Source: Nitrospira sp. (lineage in GTDB: Bacteria > Nitrospirota > Nitrospiria > Nitrospirales > Nitrospiraceae). Taken from it: a stretch of DNA of 64,000 nucleotides. Positions 10,448 to 17,835 of this stretch are shown piece after piece. The notes beneath the pieces were generated by a model. The model was not told the origin of the DNA, searched no databases, and worked only from the letters and a program-made list of their open reading frames with translations. The stretch spans positions 558,001 through 622,000 of the forward strand of contig JACOEK010000002.1 of the NCBI GenBank assembly GCA_024998595.1, read 5' to 3'. Every line of letters starts with the position of its first letter. Position 1 is the stretch's first letter. The translations under genes and the position numbers were made by a program.

Positions 10448-11497
10448 ATGGCCACCTTCGTGAATTCCGACCAACGATTCCGATTCGTCTCGCTCACCTT
10501 GAGCGCGGTTTTTTCTCTGGGCTGCCTGCCCGCAGCAGGCTGGGCAGAAACTGCAGCCCCGCTGATCGTACCGCCCCCGCTCGCCGAACCGGCCCCGCTT
10601 GCGGAACCGGCCGACCCGGTTGTACCGGAGCTGGTTGAGCCCGAGCCGGCCCAGACCGTGGCCACGGCTCCAGTTTCCCCTTCGGTCCAAGTGTCCGGTT
10701 CAATTTGGAGATCCAAGCCGGGAATCGTCTTTCTCCAAACTCCCATCGGGCCCCTCTCACTCAGTTCCAAGACGACGCTGCGCGACGTCAAGAGCTCGCA
10801 AAAGATCACGCTCTGGGTCCACGGCACCACGACGGTGATTGATATCCGTGAGAGAGGCGCCGACAAACTGGTGCACCGGTATGTGACGGCCATGCCCAAC
10901 TTCACGTCTCCCGAGAAACAGACGGTCGCGCTCTGGACGCCGGATGGCGAACAATCCTTCGCGCTCGGTGGGCTCGCCGCGAAAATTGCCGGACGCTCGG
11001 ACGAGCAACCCTTCACCATCGAAGTCGACGGAACCGGCTCGGTTCGCGGCCTACACGACGTGCAATATGACCTTCAAGTGAATCAGATTCCCCGTACGCC
11101 GTCATCGGTACATCTTCTCTTGAACGGCACGGTCTCAAAACTGAAGTCGAATTATGTGTTCCTGAAAACCCCCCTGGGCATCGTCACCGTGAGCGGGAAA
11201 ACCGGCGTCCGCAATGCCAAGGTCGGACAGGAGATGTCGGTATGGGTGCAGGACCGGCACGTGGCCATCGACCTGTATCAGGACGGTCTTTCAACTCCGT
11301 CACGCCGGTTTCTCTCCGGACCGCTGACCTATGCGCCGGAAGGGCAGAGCGCACTGATCATGCAGGGACCGGAAGGCACACAATCCATTCCTCTCTCGCA
11401 ACGGCCGGCTGCCCTCTCGGCGGTGAAGGAAGGTTTGCCGATCACGGTTGAGCTCGGCCGGCAAGGCGAACTCCTGGACGTCCGACGCGTCAATTAG
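10448..11497 (+). CDS. Exported protein with a tandem-duplicated domain, function unknown
   Basis: 349 residues. Sec signal peptide with likely cleavage after AAGWA (about residue 33), then a Pro/Ala/Glu-rich linker (about 36-78) containing repeated LAEPAP units. The rest is two copies of a beta-rich domain of about 115 residues. Copy 1 has GSIWRSKPGIVFLQTPIGPL, KITLWV, TVIDI and FTIEVDGTGSVRGLHDV; copy 2 has GTVSKLKSNYVFLKTPLGIV, EMSVWV, VAIDL and ITVELGRQGELLDVRRV. I do not recognise the family. The repeated short strands suggest an OB- or SH3-like small barrel, which is inference. It precedes the sigma-factor gene by 78 bases, but a promoter-like element lies between, so it need not be in that operon. 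Confidence 0.75.
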   Translation: MATFVNSDQRFRFVSLTLSAVFSLGCLPAAGWAETAAPLIVPPPLAEPAPLAEPADPVVPELVEPEPAQTVATAPVSPSVQVSGSIWRSKPGIVFLQTPIGPLSLSSKTTLRDVKSSQKITLWVHGTTTVIDIRERGADKLVHRYVTAMPNFTSPEKQTVALWTPDGEQSFALGGLAAKIAGRSDEQPFTIEVDGTGSVRGLHDVQYDLQVNQIPRTPSSVHLLLNGTVSKLKSNYVFLKTPLGIVTVSGKTGVRNAKVGQEMSVWVQDRHVAIDLYQDGLSTPSRRFLSGPLTYAPEGQSALIMQGPEGTQSIPLSQRPAALSAVKEGLPITVELGRQGELLDVRRVN

Positions 11498-11534
11498 CCG
11501 CTCGCCGGCGACACACTCGCACCGGTCCGCTCGC

Positions 11535-11564
11535 TTGACAGGGTCGGAACGCCACCCGTAGACT
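11535..11564 (+). promoter_or_regulatory. Candidate sigma-70-type promoter for the ECF sigma gene
   Basis: TTGACA at 11535-11540 and TAGACT at 11559-11564 with an 18-base spacer. The sigma-factor ATG begins only 11 bases after the -10 hexamer, so a transcript from here would be nearly leaderless. The -35 is perfect; the -10 matches TATAAT at four of six bases. Confidence 0.4.
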
Positions 11565-11575
11565 CCCTTCCGCAT

Positions 11576-12208
11576 ATGGCATCACGGAAGAAAAGTCCGC
11601 CGGCAACCCCCGATGGACAGGGCCTGTCCCCCTCCTCATCCCATCCATTCGATCAACTCTATCGTGACCATGTCGACGTCATGTATCGCTTTGCCTATCG
11701 ATTGTGCGGCGAAGCCGAAGCGGCCAAAGACCTGGTCCAGGAAACCTTTCTCAACGCCTATCGCGCCTACGACCGTTTTCGCGGAGATGCGCGGGTGTCG
11801 ACCTGGCTTTATGCCATCGCCTCCCATGCCTGCCAGCGCATGCGGCGAAAGCGCAAAGGCGAACCGGAGCGCGAGCTGTCGCTCACCGAGTTCGTGCCGA
11901 CATCGGAAGGCGAGTTTGCGCTGCAAATACCGATGGAGGGACTGAGTCCTCAGGAAGCCCTCGAAAACAAGGAACTGCGCCAGATATTAGACCGTGCCAT
12001 CGCCAAATTGCCGCGCAAATACCGCATGGTGCTCGTACTGCGCGACATGGAAGGCTTGAGCGCCAAAGAAGTGGGAAACATTCTCGGGCTGACCGAGCGC
12101 GCCATCAAATCCCGGCTGCATCGAGCCCGTCTGTTTGTCAGAAAAGAACTCAGCGGAAAAGGGCTCGCGGAAGAATTTCACCGCGACGTTGCCACTGTGG
12201 ACCGATAG
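11576..12208 (+). CDS. ECF-family RNA polymerase sigma factor (RpoE-like)
   Basis: 210 residues, the usual size for a group 4 sigma factor. Region 2 spans about 22-95 (FDQLYRDHVDVMYRFAYRL, then DLVQETFLNAYRAYDRF and STWLYAIASHACQRMRR), and region 4 about 138-195 (LPRKYRMVLVLRDMEGLSA, then EVGNILGLTERAIKSRLHRAR, a helix-turn-helix). Regions 1.1 and 3 are absent. It redirects RNA polymerase to a small stress or envelope regulon. The zinc-finger anti-sigma gene starts 30 bases downstream and should hold this factor inactive, with a cytochrome c and exported proteins next. No ribosome-binding site is visible before this ATG. Confidence 0.9.
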   Translation: MASRKKSPPATPDGQGLSPSSSHPFDQLYRDHVDVMYRFAYRLCGEAEAAKDLVQETFLNAYRAYDRFRGDARVSTWLYAIASHACQRMRRKRKGEPERELSLTEFVPTSEGEFALQIPMEGLSPQEALENKELRQILDRAIAKLPRKYRMVLVLRDMEGLSAKEVGNILGLTERAIKSRLHRARLFVRKELSGKGLAEEFHRDVATVDR

Positions 12209-12237
12209 TTTGGTATAGTCACAGAGGAAGCGCTACC

Positions 12238-12537
12238 ATGGCAGACCGCGTACGAACATATCCAGGCACTCGCAAGCCCACCCCGCATCAGGGTCATCGG
12301 AAACGAAATTGTGTCAAAGTGCTCGAACGCCTCTCGGCCTACCTAGACGATGAGCTGTCCGGCGAGATCTGCCAGGAAATCCGGGCGCATCTGGGCGATT
12401 GTCCGAATTGCGAAATTTTTCTCGATTCCCTTCGCCAAACGGTTCGGCTCTGCCAGCATCGCCCTTCTCCCGCTCTCTCAGAAAAAGATCGTGCCGCACT
12501 TCGACGCCAGATCTTAAAGGCAGCCGCGACGGTGTGA
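12238..12537 (+). CDS. Zinc-finger anti-sigma factor (ZAS type)
   Basis: 99 residues, starting 30 bases after the sigma-factor stop. It contains the zinc-binding anti-sigma signature His-x3-Cys-x2-Cys (His51, Cys55, Cys58 in HLGDCPNCE), preceded by LERLSAYLDDELSGE, the usual first helix of such proteins. A further Cys25 in RKRNCVKVLE may be the fourth ligand. There is no membrane segment, so it would act as a soluble, possibly redox-sensitive, inhibitor of the adjacent ECF sigma factor, as RsrA- or ChrR-like proteins do. The Lys/Arg-rich first 25 residues are unusual. GAGGAAG lies about 8 bases before the ATG. Confidence 0.8.
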   Translation: MADRVRTYPGTRKPTPHQGHRKRNCVKVLERLSAYLDDELSGEICQEIRAHLGDCPNCEIFLDSLRQTVRLCQHRPSPALSEKDRAALRRQILKAAATV

Positions 12538-12546
12538 CCGATCGTG

Positions 12547-13029
12547 ATGCCTCCAAAGCCCAGGCCGGCTGTGAACGAGCCGGCGGCAGCCGATTCCCTT
12601 AACCATTCATCTCACAGACAGATCCACTCGGTATGGCGATTGACTCGCGTATTCGTCGATCGGCTCCTGGTCACTCTGCTGCTGATTTGCTGCGGCACCG
12701 GCGTCCTGCTCGCCCAGCCCGCTGAAGGGCTGCAGCGAGGCCAAACCATTTACCGTGAACATTGCATGGATTGTCATGGCGCCAACGGCAAGGGCGACGG
12801 TCCCAAGGCTCCGTTTCTGTCACCGCGCCCGGGGAATCTCATCTCCGCAGCCACCTCCGCCAAGACGGACAAGGAACTGCTGCGCACCATCGCGCAAGGC
12901 AAACCCCGCACCGCCATGCCCGGGTGGAAAGATGCGCTAGCGGATGAAGACCAACAAGCCGTGCTCCAATACATTCGCTCGTTGATCCAATTTTCCCGAT
13001 CTTCGGCCGTTCCTCCAGCGGCTCCGTAA
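12547..13029 (+). CDS. Single-heme cytochrome c (membrane-anchored or periplasmic)
   Basis: 160 residues from the ATG at 12547 (GTG 12544 is in frame just before). One heme-binding motif, CMDCH, at residues 73-77 and a likely distal Met in TAMPGW at about 124 give a class I cytochrome c fold; the end AVLQYIRSL is the usual C-terminal helix. An uncleaved or late-cleaved hydrophobic segment (LLVTLLLICCGTGVLLA, about 40-56) sends it across the membrane. It carries electrons in the periplasm; the partner is not visible. It begins 9 bases after the anti-sigma stop, so it is likely co-transcribed with the sigma/anti-sigma pair, possibly as part of its target operon. Confidence 0.85.
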   Translation: MPPKPRPAVNEPAAADSLNHSSHRQIHSVWRLTRVFVDRLLVTLLLICCGTGVLLAQPAEGLQRGQTIYREHCMDCHGANGKGDGPKAPFLSPRPGNLISAATSAKTDKELLRTIAQGKPRTAMPGWKDALADEDQQAVLQYIRSLIQFSRSSAVPPAAP

Positions 13030-13117
13030 ACTCGTCCTTCTCACGCCGAACCTCTTTCGTCTGAAAAGAGCCGCGTGATAGAGTGACCTTCTTTTATCCT
13101 CATCGGAGGTCGTTCGC

Positions 13118-14827
13118 ATGATTCGCGGGAACCTATTCCATCAACGACAGACCATAGCCATTCTCGCCCTCTCGCTCGCCCTGGGCGCTTGGGTTGGAAT
13201 CGCCGAATCCGCGCCGGCCGTGGGCGGAAAGGGACATGCCAAGACCGGCACCCCCAAAACCACACCGGCTATACAAACCGCCATACGGTACGCTGAAGCG
13301 CTCGCGCAGGGCGATCGCGTAACCGCCGGGCAATTAGACTTTGCCTGCCAATACCGGCACTTCACCGCTTCCCCGACGAAGGTGAAACAATTCGCACCAA
13401 AGGACGATCCTTCCTATGATGCGTGCTGGCAGAGCCTGACCGACGCCTATGCGCCGATGCTCACCAGGTCTGACATTGCCATGGATGTCATCTGGCCGAG
13501 CACGGGCCCGCTGATCTTCTTCGGCGATGACCTCCCGAGAGCGCCTGCCTCGGCCTTCGTGGCGGATGCCGTGGGTATTGCCCCTCCGGGCAGTGGCCTT
13601 CATGTCACCGCGTTGAACAGCCGCACCATACCGTCCGGATCGTTCAAGCTGGCACGGACAGGTAAAGTCCTGGCCGCTCCGACCACCCTGGTTCAACTTT
13701 CTGTGCAGTATCAGGATCCGCTGACGTCGCCGGTGACCTATGCTCCCGGCAACGTGAAGTGGACCAATACGATCAAGCGTCCGCGACGCGCGTTGAAATC
13801 CGTCACCCTGCAGTGGGTCGTCTTCACCGGGCTGAAGCAACATGGATTTCCGGGAGATACGGCAGTGTTCAATCTGCCGGTCCCTTCACAGCCGGAAACC
13901 CCTGGCATGATGGCCGATAAAATTCCTTTCACGACCGAAACCAGCCGCGCGCTGCCGGAATCCCTGGCCTGGTGGGGACCGGACGACCAACCGGGCGTCC
14001 TGACCGCCGCGGCGGCGCGGGCCGCCAGCTTTCCGGACCTGCGCGACCGAGTCGCGTTGCTGAACCGTGTTTTGATCATCGATCCCAAACAGCCCGATGC
14101 CCTCACGGTGCTGACTCGCCATCTCTACAGCGTGCTCCTGCGTGAGGCGAGGAACAATCATCAAGTGCCGGTCAAAGATCCGGCGCTCGGCATTGTGCTG
14201 GATGAATTTTATTGGAACATTTATGCACAAGGCATGCGCTTAGACCTCTCCAACGGCATGGAAATGGGCGGCCTCTCGCAACCCACGCCGGCGGATTTTC
14301 TCTATCGCCTCATACCGGCCCTCCAAACCCTGGCCGAGATCCGGCCGGAGCAGCTCGACAACCGGTTTCGTCTGGGGGTCGCTTATCGGTGGAACAATGA
14401 TCAGATCCCGATGGTCGAAACCTTTGAAGCCCTGGTCAAGGATATTCCCGAACATCGGAGAACACCCAAGTCCGAAGCGCTGCTTCAACTGGCCTGGTCT
14501 CGCATCAACAAAGTATCCTGGAACCGCATTCTGCACGACACGGAAACCCCGCGAGCCTATGCCAATGCCGAAGCGGCATTGGCCCAAGCCGAGCTTCCCC
14601 TCGACAAGTTCCTCGCAGAATATGCCATGGCCTACAGCATGATTTTTCTGCCTAACTATGGGGACAAAGCGAAGATGCTCCATCACCTCACCGAAGCCAA
14701 ACGCTGGTTCGATGAAGTGCCGGGAAAAACGGATGAGGCTTGGCGCTATTTCCTCCATACGGGCCTGCTGAAAGCGGTGCTGGATGCTGATCCGATATTC
14801 ACGCCCATCCTGGCAACGGCTCCCTAA
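13118..14827 (+). CDS. Large exported protein of unknown function
   Basis: 569 residues with a Sec signal peptide (cleavage likely near AESA, residue 32). A GGAGG lies 10 bases before the ATG. The N-terminal third (about 50-260) holds Cys pairs and beta-rich sequence; the C-terminal half (about 300-560) is helical, with TPR-like spacing such as ALLNRVLIIDPKQPDALTV and LLQLAWSRINKVSWNRI. I do not recognise a family. It follows the cytochrome c gene by 88 bases and precedes a strong hairpin at 14851, so it probably closes this block. A role in periplasmic assembly or stress would fit the neighbourhood but nothing shows it. Confidence 0.7.
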   Translation: MIRGNLFHQRQTIAILALSLALGAWVGIAESAPAVGGKGHAKTGTPKTTPAIQTAIRYAEALAQGDRVTAGQLDFACQYRHFTASPTKVKQFAPKDDPSYDACWQSLTDAYAPMLTRSDIAMDVIWPSTGPLIFFGDDLPRAPASAFVADAVGIAPPGSGLHVTALNSRTIPSGSFKLARTGKVLAAPTTLVQLSVQYQDPLTSPVTYAPGNVKWTNTIKRPRRALKSVTLQWVVFTGLKQHGFPGDTAVFNLPVPSQPETPGMMADKIPFTTETSRALPESLAWWGPDDQPGVLTAAAARAASFPDLRDRVALLNRVLIIDPKQPDALTVLTRHLYSVLLREARNNHQVPVKDPALGIVLDEFYWNIYAQGMRLDLSNGMEMGGLSQPTPADFLYRLIPALQTLAEIRPEQLDNRFRLGVAYRWNNDQIPMVETFEALVKDIPEHRRTPKSEALLQLAWSRINKVSWNRILHDTETPRAYANAEAALAQAELPLDKFLAEYAMAYSMIFLPNYGDKAKMLHHLTEAKRWFDEVPGKTDEAWRYFLHTGLLKAVLDADPIFTPILATAP

Positions 14828-14850
14828 TCTCTCGTGAAATGGTCACAGCT

Positions 14851-14882
14851 CGGATGGCGAAGGCTCAGTCCTTCGCCATCCG
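14851..14882 (+). terminator. Strong hairpin ending the sigma-factor block
   Basis: A perfect 13-bp stem (CGGATGGCGAAGG with its complement) and a 6-base loop, 23 bases after the preceding stop. No T-run follows, so termination may need Rho or the hairpin may protect the transcript end. Confidence 0.6.
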
Positions 14883-14987
14883 CCTGACCGCACCCTCGCC
14901 CTGTCGTCGCGCTTAGCCTGCCGTGCCTTGTCAACCCAGGCAAGCTGTGGTAACGATGGCGCAATAGCACTAATCTGGAAAAATCCC

Positions 14988-15413
14988 ATGCCGGAAGCAT
15001 CACACCATCGCAGCACGCAGAGCAGGGTCAGCATCGCCTTCCTCATGACCTGCTACCTCAATCTGACTGCCTGTTCCATCTTCGGCGGCAGTTCGCAACC
15101 GTTGACGGTGAATTCAGATCCGCCGGGAGCGAATGTCTTGATCAACGGCACCCTCGCCGGCACCACGCCGCTCCAACATCAGGTTCCCCGCCGGGGAGAC
15201 CTCACGGTCGAAGTGCAAAAGGCGGGCTATAAACCCCAGACCCGAATGACCGGCAGGAAACTCAGTAGCGTCGGCATCGTCGATGTCATCGGAGGAGCGA
15301 TGTTCTTGCTGCCGTTGCTGGGCCTGATTGCACCGGGTGCCTGGGAGCAGGACCCGGGCATGATCGGCATTACGCTCGAACCAGAGAACCCTCAGCCTGC
15401 GCAGGCTCAATAA
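14988..15413 (+). CDS. PEGA-domain lipoprotein
   Basis: 141 residues from the ATG at 14988; an upstream in-frame ATG at 14928 gives 161. From 14988 the N-terminus reads as a lipoprotein signal with hydrophobic VSIAFLMTCYLNLTA and acylated Cys at residue 29 (LTAC-S). Next comes a PEGA domain (about 38-80: LTVNSDPPGANVLINGTLAG, then TTPLQHQVPRRGDLTVEVQKAGY), a small beta fold found on cell-surface proteins. A second hydrophobic stretch, VIGGAMFLLPLLGLIAPGAW, follows. It is likely anchored in the outer or inner membrane facing the periplasm; the role is unknown. It stands alone between a hairpin and the alcohol dehydrogenase. Confidence 0.75.
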   Translation: MPEASHHRSTQSRVSIAFLMTCYLNLTACSIFGGSSQPLTVNSDPPGANVLINGTLAGTTPLQHQVPRRGDLTVEVQKAGYKPQTRMTGRKLSSVGIVDVIGGAMFLLPLLGLIAPGAWEQDPGMIGITLEPENPQPAQAQ

Positions 15414-15464
15414 CCACTGGGCGCGCCTGAGCTGCCAGGAATCGGAACGTAAGGAACAGCGACT

Positions 15465-16511
15465 ATGATCAACGTCAAAGGTTACGCCGCTCGCACCGCA
15501 AAATCCCGACTCGCCCCATTCGCGTTTTCACGCCGCAACGTGGGCAAGCAGGATGTGCTCATCGGCATCCGCTACTGCGGCATTTGTCATTCGGATGTGC
15601 ATCAGGCTAGGGATGAATGGGGCGGCTCGACGTTCCCCATGGTGCCGGGACATGAAATTGTCGGCATCGTCGAACAGGTCGGCGGCGCGGTGAAGCAATT
15701 CAAGGTCGGCCAAATGGTCGGCGTCGGGTGTTTCGTCGATTCCTGCCGGACCTGTCCGCAATGCAAGAAGGGCCAAGAGCAGTACTGCGAGGGCCATCTC
15801 AGCTTTACCTACAACGGGAAGGAGCGGGACGGTGTCACACCCACCTATGGCGGTTACTCGACCAAGGTGGTCGTCGATCAACGATACGTCCTTCGCATCC
15901 CTAAGCAATTGCGTCCCGAGGAGGCCGCACCCCTGTTGTGCGCCGGCATCACGACCTACTCGCCTTTGCGCCACTGGGGAGTGGGGAAAAAACATCGCCT
16001 GGCGGTGGTCGGCCTGGGAGGACTTGGTCACATGGCCGTCAAAATCGGAAAAGCCCTGGGGGCTCACGTGACCGTGCTCAGCCATTCCGACAAAAAACGG
16101 CGCGATGCGAAGCGATTAGGGGCCAAAGACTTTTTCAAGACGTCAGACCCCAAGACATTCACCAGGCTGGCCAAGCAGTTCGACTTCATTTTGGACACGG
16201 TCTCGGCGCCCCATGACCTGGATGCCCAGTTGGAATTGCTCAAGACCGACGGCACGATGATCCTCGTCGGCGTGCCGGATAAACCGGCGCAACTGGGAGC
16301 CTTTCCGTTGATCATGAAACGGCGGAGACTGGTGGGCTCATTGATCGGCGGCATTCAGGAAACGCAGGAGATGCTGGACTTCTGCGCAAAGCACAAGTGC
16401 GGCGCCGACGTGGAGGTTATCCCGATTCAGAAGGTGAATGAAGCCTACGACCGCCTGGTTCGCGGCGACGTGCGGTATCGCTTCGTCATTGACATGGGCT
16501 CCCTCGCCTAA
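15465..16511 (+). CDS. Zinc-dependent NAD(P)H alcohol/aldehyde dehydrogenase
   Basis: 348 residues, the usual length for the medium-chain family. Catalytic zinc site: Cys and His in YCGICHSDVHQARDEWGG and the GHE of VPGHEIVG. Structural zinc site: the four Cys in CRTCPQCKKGQEQYC. Cofactor motif GLGGLGHMAVKIGKALGAHV, followed by SHSDKK, where a Ser and basic residues favour NADPH. It most resembles the cinnamyl-alcohol dehydrogenase/YahK group of broad aldehyde reductases; the real substrate is unknown. AAGGAA lies about 10 bases before the ATG. It converges with nirK; a strong hairpin lies between them. Confidence 0.88.
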   Translation: MINVKGYAARTAKSRLAPFAFSRRNVGKQDVLIGIRYCGICHSDVHQARDEWGGSTFPMVPGHEIVGIVEQVGGAVKQFKVGQMVGVGCFVDSCRTCPQCKKGQEQYCEGHLSFTYNGKERDGVTPTYGGYSTKVVVDQRYVLRIPKQLRPEEAAPLLCAGITTYSPLRHWGVGKKHRLAVVGLGGLGHMAVKIGKALGAHVTVLSHSDKKRRDAKRLGAKDFFKTSDPKTFTRLAKQFDFILDTVSAPHDLDAQLELLKTDGTMILVGVPDKPAQLGAFPLIMKRRRLVGSLIGGIQETQEMLDFCAKHKCGADVEVIPIQKVNEAYDRLVRGDVRYRFVIDMGSLA

Positions 16512-16645
16512 CGCCCCGCATACACTCCGCGATGTCCCACGTATTCGACCGCGAACCTCGCACAGCCGCTCGAACATCGGGCACTTCGACGCGCGACGAC
16601 CAGCGACAGACACCGAGACCGTAGAGGGGTGAAGGAACCGAATAG

Positions 16646-16671
16646 GCAGGGCGGCCTCACGGCCGCCCTGC
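16646..16671. terminator. Bidirectional terminator between adh and nirK
   Basis: A perfect 11-bp stem, GCAGGGCGGCC, with loop TCAC and its complement, followed on the plus strand by GATTTATT. It lies 134 bases after the dehydrogenase stop and 38 bases beyond the nirK stop, so it can serve both converging genes. Confidence 0.75.
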
Positions 16672-16709
16672 GATTTATTCCTGGCGGAATGAGCGTCTCC
16701 GACTACCGG

Positions 16710-17675
16710 TTACTTGGCAGGTTCGACCAACGGCATCAAGGGCAGTTGTTTGGCGTCCTTGTCCACCTTCAGCAGCGCAATTGCGCCACGCAGGGCGTCG
16801 GTCAGCGAGTGTGTAACGATGGGATACACGCCGTCATTGCCGTCCAGCACCATATCGAGAATGGCCGCACCCGCAGGTGGAATGAGTTGCGTTTGAACTC
16901 CGCGCGTATGGTTGGCGGGGTTGCCGCTTTCCCATACGTCATCCCAAATTTCGGCGATCGGATGCACCGCCGACACATTGTTCGGTCCGGCGTTGACGAA
17001 ATAGAACCGGACACGCTCCCCCGGCTTGGCTTCCAAAAAGGCGCCGCCTGCCTTGCTGTGCACCGGATCATACCGGAAAACCGACCCGTTGAAGACGACG
17101 TGCTGATATTTCCGGTCGAACATTCCGTCGACATCGTCGGGATCTTTGAAGAGTTCGCTCTGCACCAACACGTACTCGCGATCCGCCTTGGGCATCGCCT
17201 TGGGATCCTTGGGATCAACGATGATGGCTCCCATCATGCCTCGGGCAATATGCTGAATCATGGGAGACGCACCACAGTGATACGCGAAAATGCCCGGCCA
17301 TTTGGCCTTGAAGCGATACTGCAGCGACTCGCCGGGACGCACTTCTTTGTAGTGCTCCAGGAAGTTCGTTTCTGCGGCGTGAAAATCCATCGAATGGGGC
17401 CGACCGTTGGTTTCAGGATTCTTGAGTGAAAAGACGACTTCGTCGCCTTCCTGCACTCGAATCACCGGACCGGGGAATTGCCCATTGAAGGTCCACGCGT
17501 CATAGGTATGTCCCTCGCCGTCGATCACCAACTTGGTTTCCACGGCCGTCATGGACACTTCGACGACTTTTGCGAAGGCGGATTCGACCGGCTGCACGGC
17601 CACGCCATACACTGAGGCGAGCCCCAGAACCGTGCGGAGCACCGATTGACGAAAACGGATGTTGCGTACTGTCAT
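16710..17675 (-). CDS. nirK: Copper-containing nitrite reductase (NO-forming) NirK
   Basis: 321 residues with a signal peptide (cleavage near AFA, residue 35), so it is periplasmic. Two cupredoxin domains. By comparison with classical NirK, type 1 copper ligands are His94, Cys134, His142 and Met147 (HCGASPMIQHIARGM), and type 2 ligands are His99, His133 and His289. The catalytic Asp is Asp97 in PHSMDFHAA. Oddly, the second catalytic His (His255 in Alcaligenes numbering, in the HLIGGHGD motif) falls on Ile243 in HPIAEIWDDVW, and the Trp before the type 1 His is Gln141. The enzyme reduces nitrite to nitric oxide, or could be a related two-domain oxidase. AGGAGG lies 9 bases before the ATG; a palindrome sits 87 bases upstream. 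Confidence 0.85.
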   Translation of the reverse strand: MTVRNIRFRQSVLRTVLGLASVYGVAVQPVESAFAKVVEVSMTAVETKLVIDGEGHTYDAWTFNGQFPGPVIRVQEGDEVVFSLKNPETNGRPHSMDFHAAETNFLEHYKEVRPGESLQYRFKAKWPGIFAYHCGASPMIQHIARGMMGAIIVDPKDPKAMPKADREYVLVQSELFKDPDDVDGMFDRKYQHVVFNGSVFRYDPVHSKAGGAFLEAKPGERVRFYFVNAGPNNVSAVHPIAEIWDDVWESGNPANHTRGVQTQLIPPAGAAILDMVLDGNDGVYPIVTHSLTDALRGAIALLKVDKDAKQLPLMPLVEPAK

Positions 17676-17762
17676 AATGCTGCGGCTCCTCCTGTGAAAG
17701 TGAATACGTCTGGGTTCATCCAGAACCGACCGGAGAATACCGCGCTCACCAACAAAAGCAGT

Positions 17763-17776
17763 ATGACATTTGTCAT
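17763..17776. promoter_or_regulatory. Palindrome upstream of nirK, possible operator
   Basis: ATGACA-TT-TGTCAT, a perfect 6-bp inverted repeat, centred about 95 bases before the nirK start codon in the 160-base gap to the M20 peptidase. It does not match the FNR/NnrR box TTGAT-N4-ATCAA. The position fits a regulator site for nirK; the regulator is unknown. Confidence 0.4.
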
Positions 17777-17835
17777 GTTTCGCTGCCTTCTCTGGGGCTG
17801 CAGGATTACACCTATACCCAGGTCAGAATGCCCGT

